Source: Gluconacetobacter diazotrophicus PA1 5 (GTDB lineage Bacteria; Pseudomonadota; Alphaproteobacteria; Acetobacterales; Acetobacteraceae). Taken from it: a stretch of 64,000 nt of DNA. Below are positions 1 to 9,604 of this stretch, piece after piece. The stretch is taken from the NCBI RefSeq assembly GCF_000067045.1, contig NC_010125.1, positions 1,402,001 to 1,466,000 on the forward strand. Reading direction: 5' to 3'. Position 1 is the first letter of the stretch; each line of letters opens with the position of its first letter. The position numbers and the translations under genes are program-made. The notes below the pieces were generated by a model. That model saw only the letters and a list, made by a program, of their open reading frames with translations, did not search any database and was not told where the DNA came from.

Positions 1-1194
1 CTGGCGCGGGCGGGCTGGCCGCGCTGGCTGGCGTTCGCCGGGTTGTGGACCCTGTTCGACATGGCGCGGGTCTTCATCTTCAGCGGCTTTCCGTGGAATC
101 CCCTGGGCAGCACGTGGGAACTGGATGGCCGGGTGGGTGACGCGATGATCCAGCCCGCATCCTGGATCGGGGTGGACGGGCTGACCCTGTGTACGGTGCT
201 GCTGGCGCTGCTGCCGCTGGCGGGGCGGCGGGGCATCGTGATGGCGCTGGCCGGGCTGGCGGTCTGGGGCGCGGCAGGCTGGGCGCGGCTGGCCGCCCGT
301 CCCGTTCCGGCCGGGCATAATCCGGTCGTCGTGCTGGTGCAGGGCAACGTGCCCGAGACGCAGAAGATCGCCGCCCAGGACGACGCGGCGATCTTTCGCC
401 GCTACCTGGCGCTGACCCGGTCCGGCGTGGCCCAGGCGATGGCGAATCCGGCCTGGTCGGCCGACCATCCGGCCGTGTTCGTCTGGCCCGAAACGGCGTT
501 TCCCGGACTGTTGCAGGAAGACGACCTGGCGCGGCAGATGATCGCCCGGGCCGGCGCCGGGGCGGCTGCGGGCGTGATCGGCAGCATCCGCAGGGATGAA
601 GACGGCCATTGGCGCAACAGCGTGATGGCGGTGGCCGAGCCGGACGGACGGGTGGCCGCACTCTATGACAAGGCGCATCTGGTGCCGTTCGGCGAATACC
701 AGCCCCGGTTCCTGCCGTTCCACGTGGTGCCGGGCGACGGGATGGCGGCGGGGCCGGGCGTGCGGACCTGGCACGTGCCCGGCATGCCGGCGGCCGGTCC
801 CCTGATTTGTTACGAGGTCATCTTCGCGGGCCAGGTTGCCCAGGAAACGGACCGGCCGGACTGGCTGGTCAACGTCACCAACGATGGCTGGTACGGCGAC
901 ACCGCCGGCCCGCGCCAGCACCTGGCCGCCGTGCGCATGCGCGCGGTCGAGGAAGGGCTGCCGGTGGCCCGGGCCGCGAACACCGGAATATCCGCCGTGT
1001 TCGACGCCCACGGGAGCGAACTGGGGCGGCTGGGATGGAACCGCCAGGGGGTGCTGGTCGTTCCCGTGACGGGGTCTCTGCCCATGACGCCCTTCGGCCG
1101 TTTCGGCCGCTGGATACCCATTGTGTTGGCGCTGGCCTTAATCATGCCCACTTTGTGGCTTCACATATCCGTGCGGATATTTCGCCGGGCTTGA
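1..1194 (+). CDS. lnt: Apolipoprotein N-acyltransferase, C-terminal part (5' end outside window)
   Basis: The reading frame is open from base 1, so the start lies upstream and only the C-terminal ~397 residues are present. Lnt transfers the third acyl chain onto the N-terminal cysteine of lipoproteins at the periplasmic face of the inner membrane. A short membrane segment region is followed by a nitrilase-like catalytic domain. The expected catalytic triad can be seen in its usual contexts: Glu in VWPETAFPG, Lys in YDKAHLVPFGEYQP and Cys in LICYEVIF. A hydrophobic segment near the C-terminus (IPIVLALALIMPTLWL) is the usual last transmembrane helix. It is followed by an XRE regulator on the same strand, an arrangement often seen in alphaproteobacteria, but metK, which commonly follows there, is absent. 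Confidence 0.95.
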   Translation: MARAGWPRWLAFAGLWTLFDMARVFIFSGFPWNPLGSTWELDGRVGDAMIQPASWIGVDGLTLCTVLLALLPLAGRRGIVMALAGLAVWGAAGWARLAARPVPAGHNPVVVLVQGNVPETQKIAAQDDAAIFRRYLALTRSGVAQAMANPAWSADHPAVFVWPETAFPGLLQEDDLARQMIARAGAGAAAGVIGSIRRDEDGHWRNSVMAVAEPDGRVAALYDKAHLVPFGEYQPRFLPFHVVPGDGMAAGPGVRTWHVPGMPAAGPLICYEVIFAGQVAQETDRPDWLVNVTNDGWYGDTAGPRQHLAAVRMRAVEEGLPVARAANTGISAVFDAHGSELGRLGWNRQGVLVVPVTGSLPMTPFGRFGRWIPIVLALALIMPTLWLHISVRIFRRA

Positions 1195-1370
1195 TGCCAC
1201 GGTCGGTTTTCGTCTTGTCCGATTTGTCTGTTTGTGGCCCTCGGCGGTCTTTTCCGCCGCGCTGGCCATGTTGTCCGTGCCGATCACAGGGAAAATGCGA
1301 CCGCATCGCATTCCTGATTGCATTACCGGAATTTAATTCCCAAATTCCCAGTTAGCAGGCCACCCGTATA

Positions 1371-1895
1371 ATGGTAAACTATTCATTAATGCAGCATTCT
1401 TCGGATAATCGTGATTTCAAGGGGCGGAAAGACGGTTTGACTGACAAGCCAGTTTCGGGTCCCAGCCCCGTGGACGTCCATGTCGGTGGCCGTATCCGGC
1501 TGCGCCGGACCCTGATGGGTCTGTCCCAGGAGCGTCTGGGTGACGCCCTGGGGCTGACCTTCCAGCAGGTCCAGAAATATGAACGCGGCACCAATCGCGT
1601 CAGCGCGTCTCGGCTGTACGAACTGTCGGAAGTGCTGGACGTGCCGGTCAGCTTCTTCTTCGACGGGCTGGACAGCGGCCAGGCCGGGTCGAAGGCGACG
1701 AACGCGATTCCGGGCTTCGCCCAGGCCCAGGAAGCCTTCGGCGGCGCGCCCGAGGGCGCGGCCCCGGCGAGCGAGATCGCGCTGTTTTCCCGGCGCGAGA
1801 TGATCGAGCTTGTCCGTATCTATTACCGGATCGAAGATCCCGCCATGCGGCGCCGGGTGCTGGACCTGATCCGCATGATGGCGCCGCCGGAATGA
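1371..1895 (+). CDS. XRE-family helix-turn-helix transcriptional regulator
   Basis: The protein has 174 residues. A Cro/CI-type helix-turn-helix spans about residues 35-95, with the run RIRLRRTLMGLSQERLG followed by LTFQQVQKYERG and the conserved VPVSFFFDGL exit. The C-terminal part (about 125-174) is a helical tail. This is the compact XRE regulator commonly found after lnt in alphaproteobacteria; its target is not known from the sequence. The start is uncertain. Neither ATG 1371 nor ATG 1389 has a clear ribosome binding site, and a TATAAT lies over 1367-1372, so if that is a -10 box the start would be 1389 or later. The preceding 175 bp are relatively A+T-rich and probably hold the promoter. 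Confidence 0.9.
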   Translation: MVNYSLMQHSSDNRDFKGRKDGLTDKPVSGPSPVDVHVGGRIRLRRTLMGLSQERLGDALGLTFQQVQKYERGTNRVSASRLYELSEVLDVPVSFFFDGLDSGQAGSKATNAIPGFAQAQEAFGGAPEGAAPASEIALFSRREMIELVRIYYRIEDPAMRRRVLDLIRMMAPPE

Positions 1896-1943
1896 CCGTC
1901 TTCCGTTTCTGAGGACAGAAGCAGCGCAGGCGTCCGGCGCCGG

Positions 1944-2606
1944 TTACTCGCGCCGCAGCACCTGGTCGTTGATGAATGAGGCCAGCCGTCCGGCCACGAA
2001 GTCCCGGCGCAGGCGGGCCTCGTCATATTCATCGCGCACCCAGTCCAGGAACGGCAGGCGGCCCTCGGCTTCGTGCCGGTAGCGCAGGAAGAACGCATCC
2101 AGGATACCGGTGCGCGATCGGTTGAAATGACCGAACCGCCAGGAAAGTTGGCGCAGCGCCTGCTCGGCGGTGCCTCCTTCGAACAGGATCACCAGGCCCG
2201 ATGCCAGTCCCGCGCGGTCGGCGCCGGATTTGCAGTGCATCAGCATGGGGAAGTCCAGCGTGGCGTACATCGCCGCGAAGCGCAGGATGCGGTCGCGATG
2301 GGGCGCGCCCCGGCTTTCGAACGCCATGTCCAGGTGGGTCAGGCCGATGCGCGACGCGGCCTCGCGCGACAGGGCGTCCGACCCGCATCGGCGATGGCCA
2401 CGCAGGTTGACCAGCGTGCGCAGGCCGTAGCGACGCGTGGCGGCCGCCAGGCGGCGGGGCGTGGGGTGGTTGCAGCGATAGACCTTGCCCGGGATCACGG
2501 CGGCGAAATTGGTCCAGGGCAGGCGAAAGACCGCGTGATCGACGAACAGGCTGTCGATCCAGGCCCGGCGTCGGCTGCCCGGCGCGGCTAGGGTTCCGTC
2601 GAACAA
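1944..2606 (-). CDS. Tyrosine-phosphatase-like protein (dual-specificity fold)
   Basis: This is a cysteine-phosphatase-fold protein with the active-site loop HCKSGADRAG, matching the HCx5R signature. It is preceded by a general-acid-region helix and by the entry motif GKVYRCNHPTPRRL. Such proteins remove phosphate from phosphotyrosine or phosphoinositides; the substrate here cannot be told. The frame is open up to an ATG at 2663, but that start lies inside a strong intrinsic terminator for the sdh operon (2634-2672). I prefer TTG 2606, preceded by a GGAAG about nine bases away, giving 220 residues. It follows sdhB on the same strand but probably has its own promoter or depends on read-through. 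It converges on the XRE gene. Confidence 0.8.
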   Translation of the reverse strand: MFDGTLAAPGSRRRAWIDSLFVDHAVFRLPWTNFAAVIPGKVYRCNHPTPRRLAAATRRYGLRTLVNLRGHRRCGSDALSREAASRIGLTHLDMAFESRGAPHRDRILRFAAMYATLDFPMLMHCKSGADRAGLASGLVILFEGGTAEQALRQLSWRFGHFNRSRTGILDAFFLRYRHEAEGRLPFLDWVRDEYDEARLRRDFVAGRLASFINDQVLRRE

Positions 2607-2633
2607 GGCTGGCTGCTTCCTGGCGCAAGGGGG

Positions 2634-2672
2634 CAAAAAGAAAGGGCGTCGGATGTGTCCCATCCGGCGCCC
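2634..2672 (-). terminator. Intrinsic terminator after sdhCDAB
   Basis: On the minus strand a 12-bp stem (2644-2655 with 2661-2672, one G-U-type mismatch) has a 5-base loop and is followed by a T-rich run TTTCTTTTTG. It sits about 55 bp past the sdhB stop codon, the expected place for the end of the operon transcript. Confidence 0.85.
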
Positions 2673-2727
2673 TGTCCGTCAATCATTTCAGTCGGTCGCA
2701 TCCGCCGGCTTGCCCGGCGGCGCGGGA

Positions 2728-3510
2728 TCAGATCTTGCGTTCCAGCTGCAGTTCCTTGATCCGGGCGATGGCCTTCGCCGGGTTCAGGCCCTTGGGGCAG
2801 GTCTGGGTGCAGTTCATGATCGTGCGGCAGGCATACAGCTTCAGCGGATCTTCCAGCGCATCCAGCCGCTCGCCCGCATGTTCGTCACGGCTGTCGGCGA
2901 TCCAGCGATAGGCCGCCAGCAGGGTGGCCGGGCCCAGGTACCGGTCGCCGTTCCACCAGTAGGACGGGCAGGACGTGGTGCAGCAGAAGCACAGGATGCA
3001 TTCCCACATCCCGTCCAGTTCCGCACGTTCCTCGATGCTCTGGCGGCGCTCCGAATCCGGCGGGGGCGCCGTATCGGATTTCAGCCAGGGCTCGATCGAG
3101 CGAAGCTGGGCATAGGCGCCGTTCAGGTCGGGCACCAGGTCCTTGACGACCGGCATGTGCGGCAGCGGATAGATCGACACCGCGTCATGCACGTCCTTGA
3201 TCGGCTTCAGGCACGCAAGCGTGTTTTCGCCGTCGATGTTCATGGCGCACGACCCGCAGATCCCCTCGCGGCAGGACCGGCGGAAGGTCAGCGTCGGATC
3301 GACGTTGTTCTTGATGTGGATCAGCGCGTCCAGCACCATCGGGCCGATCGTATCCAGATCGATCTCGTAGGTGTCGACGACGGGGTTGGCACCGTCGTCC
3401 GGGTTCCAGCGATAGACCCGGAACGGCTTGACGTTCTTGGCGCCGGGTGCGGCCGTGAAAATACGGCCTTTCCCGATCTGGCTGTTCTTTGGCAGGCTGA
3501 ATTCGACCAT
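2728..3510 (-). CDS. sdhB: Succinate dehydrogenase iron-sulfur subunit
   Basis: SdhB has 260 residues and passes electrons from the flavin of SdhA to the membrane quinone site in complex II. All three cluster-binding regions are visible: the [2Fe-2S] motif [12 protein letters not shown] plus a later cysteine in ENTLAC, the [4Fe-4S] motif [17 protein letters not shown], and the [3Fe-4S] motif [17 protein letters not shown]. The length is normal for alphaproteobacteria. It is the last gene of sdhCDAB, lies 27 bp after sdhA, and is followed by an intrinsic terminator. Confidence 0.98.
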   Translation of the reverse strand: MVEFSLPKNSQIGKGRIFTAAPGAKNVKPFRVYRWNPDDGANPVVDTYEIDLDTIGPMVLDALIHIKNNVDPTLTFRRSCREGICGSCAMNIDGENTLACLKPIKDVHDAVSIYPLPHMPVVKDLVPDLNGAYAQLRSIEPWLKSDTAPPPDSERRQSIEERAELDGMWECILCFCCTTSCPSYWWNGDRYLGPATLLAAYRWIADSRDEHAGERLDALEDPLKLYACRTIMNCTQTCPKGLNPAKAIARIKELQLERKI

Positions 3511-3537
3511 CGTCTCGTCCCTTTTCCGCCGCTTCGC

Positions 3538-5349
3538 TTAGTAGACGCGCTTTTTGGGGGGGAAGACCTGGACCTCGTCGGTCAGCGTCTTCATGTGCAC
3601 CGGGCGGTAGGACAGTTCCACGCCACCCTTGTCGTCCAGATGGGCGACGGTGTGCTTCATCCAGTTCTTGTCGTCACGCTCGGGGTAGTCGTCGTGCGCC
3701 TGCGCGCCGCGGCTTTCGTGCCGGGCCTCGGCGCCCGCCATGGTAACGGTGGCGTTGGCCAGCAGGTTCTCGAATTCCAGCGCTTCCATCAGGTCGGTGT
3801 TCCAGATCAGCGAGCGATCGGAAATCGACAGGTCGGGCACGCCCGTCCATATGTCCTTTATCTTCTCGACGCCTTCCGCCAGGCTCTTGGTGTTGCGGAA
3901 GACGGCGGCATGCTTCTGCATCGTGCGCTGCAGCGTGTCGCGCATGACCGACACGTGGGTGCCGCCCTTGGCCGAACGCAGACGGTCCAGGCGGTCCAGC
4001 GCGGCCTCGCCCGCCTTGGGGGGCAGCGGGGCGATGGTCTCCATGGGCTTGATCAGCTCGGCGGCGCGCTTGGCGGCCGCGCGGCCGAACACCACCAGGT
4101 CCAGCAGCGAATTGGTGCCCAGGCGGTTGGCGCCATGCACCGACACGCACGCGGCCTCGCCCACCGCCATCAGGCCGGGCACGACAGCGTCCACATTGTC
4201 GGCCGTCGGGCGGATGACCTCGCCATGATAGTTCGTGGGAATGCCGCCCATGTTGTAATGCACGGTCGGCAGGACGGGCACCGGCTCCTTGGTCACGTCG
4301 ATGCCGGCGAAGATGCGCGCGGTCTCGGAAATGCCCGGCAGGCGCTCATGCAGCAGGTCCGCACCCAGATGCTCCAGGTGCAGCAGCATGTAGTCCTTTT
4401 TCGGGCCGCAGCCGCGACCCTCGTTGATCTCGATGGTCATCGAGCGCGACACCACGTCGCGCGACGCCAGGTCCTTGGCGGTCGGCGCGTAGCGCTCCAT
4501 GAAGCGCTCGCCCTCGGAATTGGTCAGGTATCCGCCCTCGCCACGGCAGCCTTCGGTCAGCAGGCAGCCGGCCGGATAGATGCCGGTCGGGTGGAACTGG
4601 ACGAATTCCATGTCCTGGGTCGGCACGCCCGCGCGCATCGCCATGCCGCCGCCGTCACCCGTGCAGGTGTGGGCCGACGTGCAGGACTGGTAGGCACGGC
4701 CGTAGCCGCCGGTCGCCAGCACCACCGTCTGGGCGCGGAAGCGGTGGATCGAACCGTCTTCCAGGCACCACGCGATCACGCCGCGGCAGGCGCCCTGGTC
4801 GTCCATGATCAGGTCCAGGGCAAAATATTCGACGAAGAATTCGACGTTATGCTTCAGGCACTGCTGGTACAGCGTGTGCAGGATGGCATGGCCGGTGCGG
4901 TCGGCGGCGGCGCAGGCGCGGGGCACCGGGGCCTCGCCGTAATTGCGCATGTGGCCGCCGAAGGGGCGCTGGTAGATCTTGCCTTCCTCGGTGCGCGAGA
5001 ACGGAACACCCAGATGTTCCAGTTCCTGCACGGCGGGAACCGCCTCGCGGCACATGTATTCGATGGCGTCCTGGTCGCCCAGCCAGTCCGACCCCTTGAC
5101 GGTGTCGTACATGTGCCAGCGCCAGTTGTCCTCGGCCATGTTGCCCAGGGACGCGCCGATGCCGCCCTGGGCGGCGACGGTATGGCTGCGGGTGGGGAAG
5201 ACCTTGGTGACGCAGGCGGTCTTCAGGCCGGCGGCGCCCATGCCCAGCGTGGCGCGCAGACCCGATCCGCCGGCGCCGACGACGACCACGTCATAGGCGT
5301 GATCGACGATCCGATAGGCATTTGATGAAGGGAGAGTGATCGCGTTCAT
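3538..5349 (-). CDS. sdhA: Succinate dehydrogenase flavoprotein subunit
   Basis: SdhA has 603 residues and oxidises succinate to fumarate in the TCA cycle, on the cytoplasmic side of complex II. The N-terminal FAD-binding motif is [16 protein letters not shown]. The histidine that covalently holds FAD lies in the conserved [11 protein letters not shown]. The substrate region with [13 protein letters not shown] and the capping-domain sequence [13 protein letters not shown] are present, and the C-terminal [11 protein letters not shown] is typical. ATG 5349 gives the usual N-terminus. About 120 bp without a gene separate it from sdhD upstream, which is a wide gap within this operon. Confidence 0.98.
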   Translation of the reverse strand: MNAITLPSSNAYRIVDHAYDVVVVGAGGSGLRATLGMGAAGLKTACVTKVFPTRSHTVAAQGGIGASLGNMAEDNWRWHMYDTVKGSDWLGDQDAIEYMCREAVPAVQELEHLGVPFSRTEEGKIYQRPFGGHMRNYGEAPVPRACAAADRTGHAILHTLYQQCLKHNVEFFVEYFALDLIMDDQGACRGVIAWCLEDGSIHRFRAQTVVLATGGYGRAYQSCTSAHTCTGDGGGMAMRAGVPTQDMEFVQFHPTGIYPAGCLLTEGCRGEGGYLTNSEGERFMERYAPTAKDLASRDVVSRSMTIEINEGRGCGPKKDYMLLHLEHLGADLLHERLPGISETARIFAGIDVTKEPVPVLPTVHYNMGGIPTNYHGEVIRPTADNVDAVVPGLMAVGEAACVSVHGANRLGTNSLLDLVVFGRAAAKRAAELIKPMETIAPLPPKAGEAALDRLDRLRSAKGGTHVSVMRDTLQRTMQKHAAVFRNTKSLAEGVEKIKDIWTGVPDLSISDRSLIWNTDLMEALEFENLLANATVTMAGAEARHESRGAQAHDDYPERDDKNWMKHTVAHLDDKGGVELSYRPVHMKTLTDEVQVFPPKKRVY

Positions 5350-5469
5350 TTCTTGGACGTGTCCCGATGCTCGTCCGGCCCGCGGGACGGCTTGTGTCGC
5401 CGCCGGGCCGGAACTGTCTCTGTATCGCTGTCTCTGTACTCACGGACCGCGCGGGCCCGATCCGCCATG

Positions 5470-5892
5470 TCAGGCGATTGCCTTGCGCGACGGGGCCAGT
5501 GCCAGCTTCAGGACGGCGATCACGGCGAACAGCCCGATCAGGAAGGCGGCGCCCTTCATCAGCAGGCTGACCGGCAGATGCGCCTTGCCATGCACATAGT
5601 CATCGATGATGACCTGCAGGCCCAGCTGCATGTGGTAGAAGGTCAGGACCATCAGGGCCAGCAGCATCGAGGAATTGACGGGCTTGCCGCCCCATTCCAC
5701 GACATCTTCCTGGCTGGAGCCCGCCAGGCGCAGGACCTGCAGCACGAACCAGCCCGACAGCGGCACCAGGGCGACGGCGGACATCCGCTCCATCCACCAA
5801 TGGTCCACCCCGGTCTTGGCCGAGCCCAGTCCCCGTGCCCGGGACAATTGCGAGCGCATGACATCCATGCGCGGCGTATGGGACGCGTTCAT
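5470..5892 (-). CDS. sdhD: Succinate dehydrogenase membrane anchor subunit
   Basis: SdhD here is a 140-residue integral membrane protein with three predicted helices (about 32-51, 64-87, 106-132). The histidine expected to ligate haem b lies in the second helix, in LTFYHMQLGLQVIIDDY. With SdhC it forms the quinone-binding membrane domain of complex II. I chose the ATG at 5892, one base after the sdhC stop at 5894, rather than an in-frame start 39 bp upstream that would overlap sdhC. The N-terminal LGSAKTGVDHWWMERMSA is typical of alphaproteobacterial SdhD. Confidence 0.93.
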   Translation of the reverse strand: MNASHTPRMDVMRSQLSRARGLGSAKTGVDHWWMERMSAVALVPLSGWFVLQVLRLAGSSQEDVVEWGGKPVNSSMLLALMVLTFYHMQLGLQVIIDDYVHGKAHLPVSLLMKGAAFLIGLFAVIAVLKLALAPSRKAIA

Positions 5893-5893
5893 G

Positions 5894-6355
5894 TCAGGAT
5901 GCCTTCTTCTTTCTGGAACGGCAGGCCGCAAGGCCGAAGATGGTGGCGACGAGCGCCAGCGTCGTCCCCACCGTCACGCCCACCGCGATGGGCCCGTCCT
6001 CGTTGATCTCTTTCTTCTCGAAGCGGTAGCCGGCATCCCACGAGAGATGGCGCAGGCCCGCGACGAAATGATAGACCAGCGACAGCGTCCAGCCCACAAG
6101 GGCCAGCTTGCCCAGGGGATTGCGGGTAACCTTCTGAACCTTCTTGAAGGATTCAGGGCCTTTCGCGGCTGCATTCAGCCAGCACACGCCGAGTACCGAA
6201 CCGGCGGCCGCCGCGACGCCGGCTGCCCGGTTCGCGATTGAAAGGAACATTGAAAGTCGGAAGCGATAGACCTGGAGATGCGGGGACATGGGTCGCCGGG
6301 TCAGTGTTCCGTCGCTTCGGTGCCCTATATAGAGCGCATCACGGACATCCTGCAT
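5894..6355 (-). CDS. sdhC: Succinate dehydrogenase cytochrome b556 subunit
   Basis: SdhC has 153 residues and is the first gene of the sdhCDAB operon. The family signature RRPMSPHLQVYRFRLSM is at residues 20-36, followed by the quinone-site region SIANRAAG. The haem-ligand histidine lies in LSLVYHFVAGLRHLSWD. Three transmembrane helices can be traced. ATG 6355 is preceded by a purine-rich GACGAGACG. An internal ATG at 6289 lacks a ribosome binding site and would remove the N-terminal stretch that related proteins share. The gene probably starts the operon transcript from the promoter region at 6419-6447. Confidence 0.93.
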   Translation of the reverse strand: MQDVRDALYIGHRSDGTLTRRPMSPHLQVYRFRLSMFLSIANRAAGVAAAAGSVLGVCWLNAAAKGPESFKKVQKVTRNPLGKLALVGWTLSLVYHFVAGLRHLSWDAGYRFEKKEINEDGPIAVGVTVGTTLALVATIFGLAACRSRKKKAS

Positions 6356-6418
6356 GGTCGTCTCGTCGATTTCCCTGATTATGGCTCCGGTTTGTTCCGT
6401 CGCCTTGTGTCTGTATCG

Positions 6419-6447
6419 GTCCTACGCCGGGGAGGGGGCGCGGTCAA
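6419..6447 (-). promoter_or_regulatory. Possible sigma-70-type promoter for sdhCDAB
   Basis: On the minus strand TTGACC and TAGGAC are separated by 17 bases, ending about 65 bp before the sdhC start. The -35 match is good and the -10 match is weak, so this is a candidate only. Confidence 0.3.
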
Positions 6448-6500
6448 CGCAGGGGGGAACACGAGGTCGCGAGACGCGTGATTGCAGTGCCGTGGCACGC

Positions 6501-6529
6501 AACCGGAACGATTTCGTACCGTTCCGGTT
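6501..6529 (-). terminator. Hairpin after asd, possible terminator
   Basis: A perfect 10-bp stem (6501-6510 with 6520-6529) with a 9-base loop lies 15 bp past the asd stop codon. There is no T-run on the minus-strand side; the T-run lies on the plus side (TTTTT). It could therefore stop transcripts entering from either direction, with the plus orientation formally the better intrinsic terminator. Confidence 0.5.
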
Positions 6530-6543
6530 TTTCGTGGTGTCGA

Positions 6544-7572
<1,029 letters not shown>

Positions 7573-7855
7573 CGATCCATTCCCTGATCTGCGCGCCCGG
7601 CCTGCCCGGGGGCTGCGTGTTTTCTCCTGATTGGAGACGCTGACAGGTAGTGCCGTCCCGGGTGCTATGCAAGCAGGACAAGCGGGGCCTCGCGGGTTGC
7701 GGTCTCGCATCCTTGTGTTGGCACGGTGCGTTGCCGCTCCGCCCCGCCGGGTGTCTGATGGCCGGACATGACAGCCGTTCGTGATCTGGCGCAAGGTCTT
7801 CCCCCGCGCCGGCGTCTATGCTCGGGCTGCTGGCTGTTCAGGAGAACTATCCGTC

Positions 7856-9400
7856 ATGTCCTTCTCTCGCGACATATCGTCGCCGGCGCGCGCCCGGCAT
7901 GCCATCCCCCCCTCGGGCAGCAAGCCGGCCCCGGCCTCCACGCTGGTGGTGTTCGGCGCCCATGGCGACCTGACGAAGCGGCTGTTGATGCCGGCCCTGT
8001 ACAACCTGGCGGGCAGCGGATTGCTGGACCCGGATTTCCGCATTATCGGCATCGACCGCGTGCCGGGCAGCACGGCGGAATGGCGCGACGGGCTGGCCGC
8101 GACGATGCAGGAATTCACCCGCGACCGCGATGCCGAATTCTACACCCCCAGCATCGACGCCAAAGCCTGGGGCTGGGTCGCGGACAGGCTGGAATACGTC
8201 CAGACCGATTTCTCGGACCTGGCGCAGGTGCGGGCCCTGGGCGAGAAACTACCGGGCAGCGCCGTGTTCTACCTGGCGGTGCCATCGCGTTTCTTCGGGT
8301 CGCTGGTGGCCACGCTGGGCCAGGCCGGGCTGCTGGCGGAACAGGACGGCAGGTTCCGCCGCGTGGTGATCGAAAAGCCGTTCGGCTCGGACCTCGCGAC
8401 CGCGCGGGCGCTGAACGCGCAGATCCTGTCGGTGCTGGACGAACGCCAGATCTATCGGATCGACCATTTCCTGGGCAAGGAAACGGTCCAGAACATCCTG
8501 GCCATGCGCTTCGGCAACCTGATCTTCGAGCCGCTGTGGCGGAACGAGTATATCGACCATGTCGAAATCACCGCCGCCGAGACCATCGGGGTCGAGCAGC
8601 GGGGTGCGTTCTACGAACCGACGGGCGCGCTGCGCGACATGGTGCCGAACCACCTGTTCCAGCTCTTCGCCATGGTGGCGATGGAACCGCCGGCCTCGTT
8701 CTCGGCCGACACGGTGCGCACGGCGAAGGAGCAGCTGTTCGAATCCGTCCGCCCGGTGGCGCCGGAGGACGCGGTGCGCGGCCAGTACCGGGCCGGGACC
8801 GTCGACGGAAAGCCCGTGGCCGCCTATCGCGACAGCCCGGGCGTCGCCCCCGACAGCGTGACGGAAACCTATGTCGCGCTGAAGCTGCATGTGGATAACT
8901 GGCGCTGGTCGGGCGTGCCGTTCTATCTGCGCACCGGCAAGTCGCTGGGCGGCCGCCGGACCGAGGTCGTGGTGCAGTTCAAGAAGCCGCCGGTCGCCAT
9001 CTTCCGCGGCACCGCGACCGACGCGCTGCCGCCCAACCGCATGATCCTGAACATCCAGCCCTCGCAGGGCCTGACCATCGGGATGGCGGCCAAGCATCCG
9101 GGCCCGGCAATGGACCTGGCCGAGGTGCAGGTCCGCTTCCGGTACGAGGACGCGTTCGACCTGCAGCCCAATGTCGGCTACGAAACGCTGCTGTATGACT
9201 GCCTCAGCGGCGATGCGACGCTGTTCCAGCGCGCGGACAATATCGACGCCGCCTGGGCGGCAGTGGACCCGGTCCTGCAAGCCTGGGCCAAATCGTCCGA
9301 TAGCCTGGAATTCTACGATGCCGGCGCCACCGGCCCGGCCGGGGCGGACGCCCTGCTGGCCCGCGACGGCCGAAGCTGGTACCCGCTGGACGGCGTTTAA
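7856..9400 (+). CDS. zwf: Glucose-6-phosphate 1-dehydrogenase
   Basis: The 514-residue enzyme oxidises glucose 6-phosphate to 6-phosphogluconolactone, the entry to the oxidative pentose phosphate and Entner-Doudoroff routes. The N-terminal coenzyme motif is VVFGAHGDLTKRLLMPAL. The active-site signature RIDHFLGKETVQN holds the catalytic histidine. The lysine region VVIEKPFGSD is present, and the C-terminal half carries the usual beta-sheet domain with PPNRMILNIQP. ATG 7856 has the strong ribosome binding site AGGAGAA; an upstream in-frame start at 7781 has none. Acetic acid bacteria rely heavily on this pathway. Confidence 0.97.
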   Translation: MSFSRDISSPARARHAIPPSGSKPAPASTLVVFGAHGDLTKRLLMPALYNLAGSGLLDPDFRIIGIDRVPGSTAEWRDGLAATMQEFTRDRDAEFYTPSIDAKAWGWVADRLEYVQTDFSDLAQVRALGEKLPGSAVFYLAVPSRFFGSLVATLGQAGLLAEQDGRFRRVVIEKPFGSDLATARALNAQILSVLDERQIYRIDHFLGKETVQNILAMRFGNLIFEPLWRNEYIDHVEITAAETIGVEQRGAFYEPTGALRDMVPNHLFQLFAMVAMEPPASFSADTVRTAKEQLFESVRPVAPEDAVRGQYRAGTVDGKPVAAYRDSPGVAPDSVTETYVALKLHVDNWRWSGVPFYLRTGKSLGGRRTEVVVQFKKPPVAIFRGTATDALPPNRMILNIQPSQGLTIGMAAKHPGPAMDLAEVQVRFRYEDAFDLQPNVGYETLLYDCLSGDATLFQRADNIDAAWAAVDPVLQAWAKSSDSLEFYDAGATGPAGADALLARDGRSWYPLDGV

Positions 9401-9448
9401 GAACCGGGCTTGTCTTATGACTTTTTTGTCGCGGTGAGCGATAAAGGG

Positions 9449-9482
9449 CCGTTCAGCCGGGGTGGCCACCCCGGCTGAACGG
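9449..9482. terminator. 34-bp perfect palindrome after zwf
   Basis: Bases 9449-9465 are the exact reverse complement of 9466-9482, so the two arms meet without a loop. It lies 48 bp past the zwf stop and could act as its terminator. No T-run follows on either strand. It may alternatively belong to the left end of the adjacent IS110-family element. Confidence 0.5.
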
Positions 9483-9604
9483 GAAGGGGACGGGTCGCCT
9501 GGGCTGGACCATAGCGGGTCGTGGCGGAGTATGACCGCCCCTTCTTTTCCTTGTGCCCTGAACGGATACCGGGGGGCTTGAGCCCCGGATGACAAGCATA
9601 GGAC
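9483..9604 (+). ncRNA. Structured region before IS110 transposase; candidate bridge RNA
   Basis: Upstream of the transposase, an arm at 9483-9496 (GAAGGGG...CGGGTC) pairs with one at 9533-9545 (GACCG...CCCCTTC), closing a large loop with G-rich segments. A second small hairpin, GGGGCTTGAGCCCC, lies at 9573-9586. IS110-subgroup elements encode a bridge RNA in this position that guides target and donor recognition. The position and foldability are seen in the sequence; the bridge-RNA role is inferred from the family. Confidence 0.3.

Noticed and set aside
2653-5325. 890-codon open frame on the plus strand
   Set aside because: It is the exact antisense of sdhB and sdhA, has no recognisable domain, and arises from the G+C-rich codon bias.
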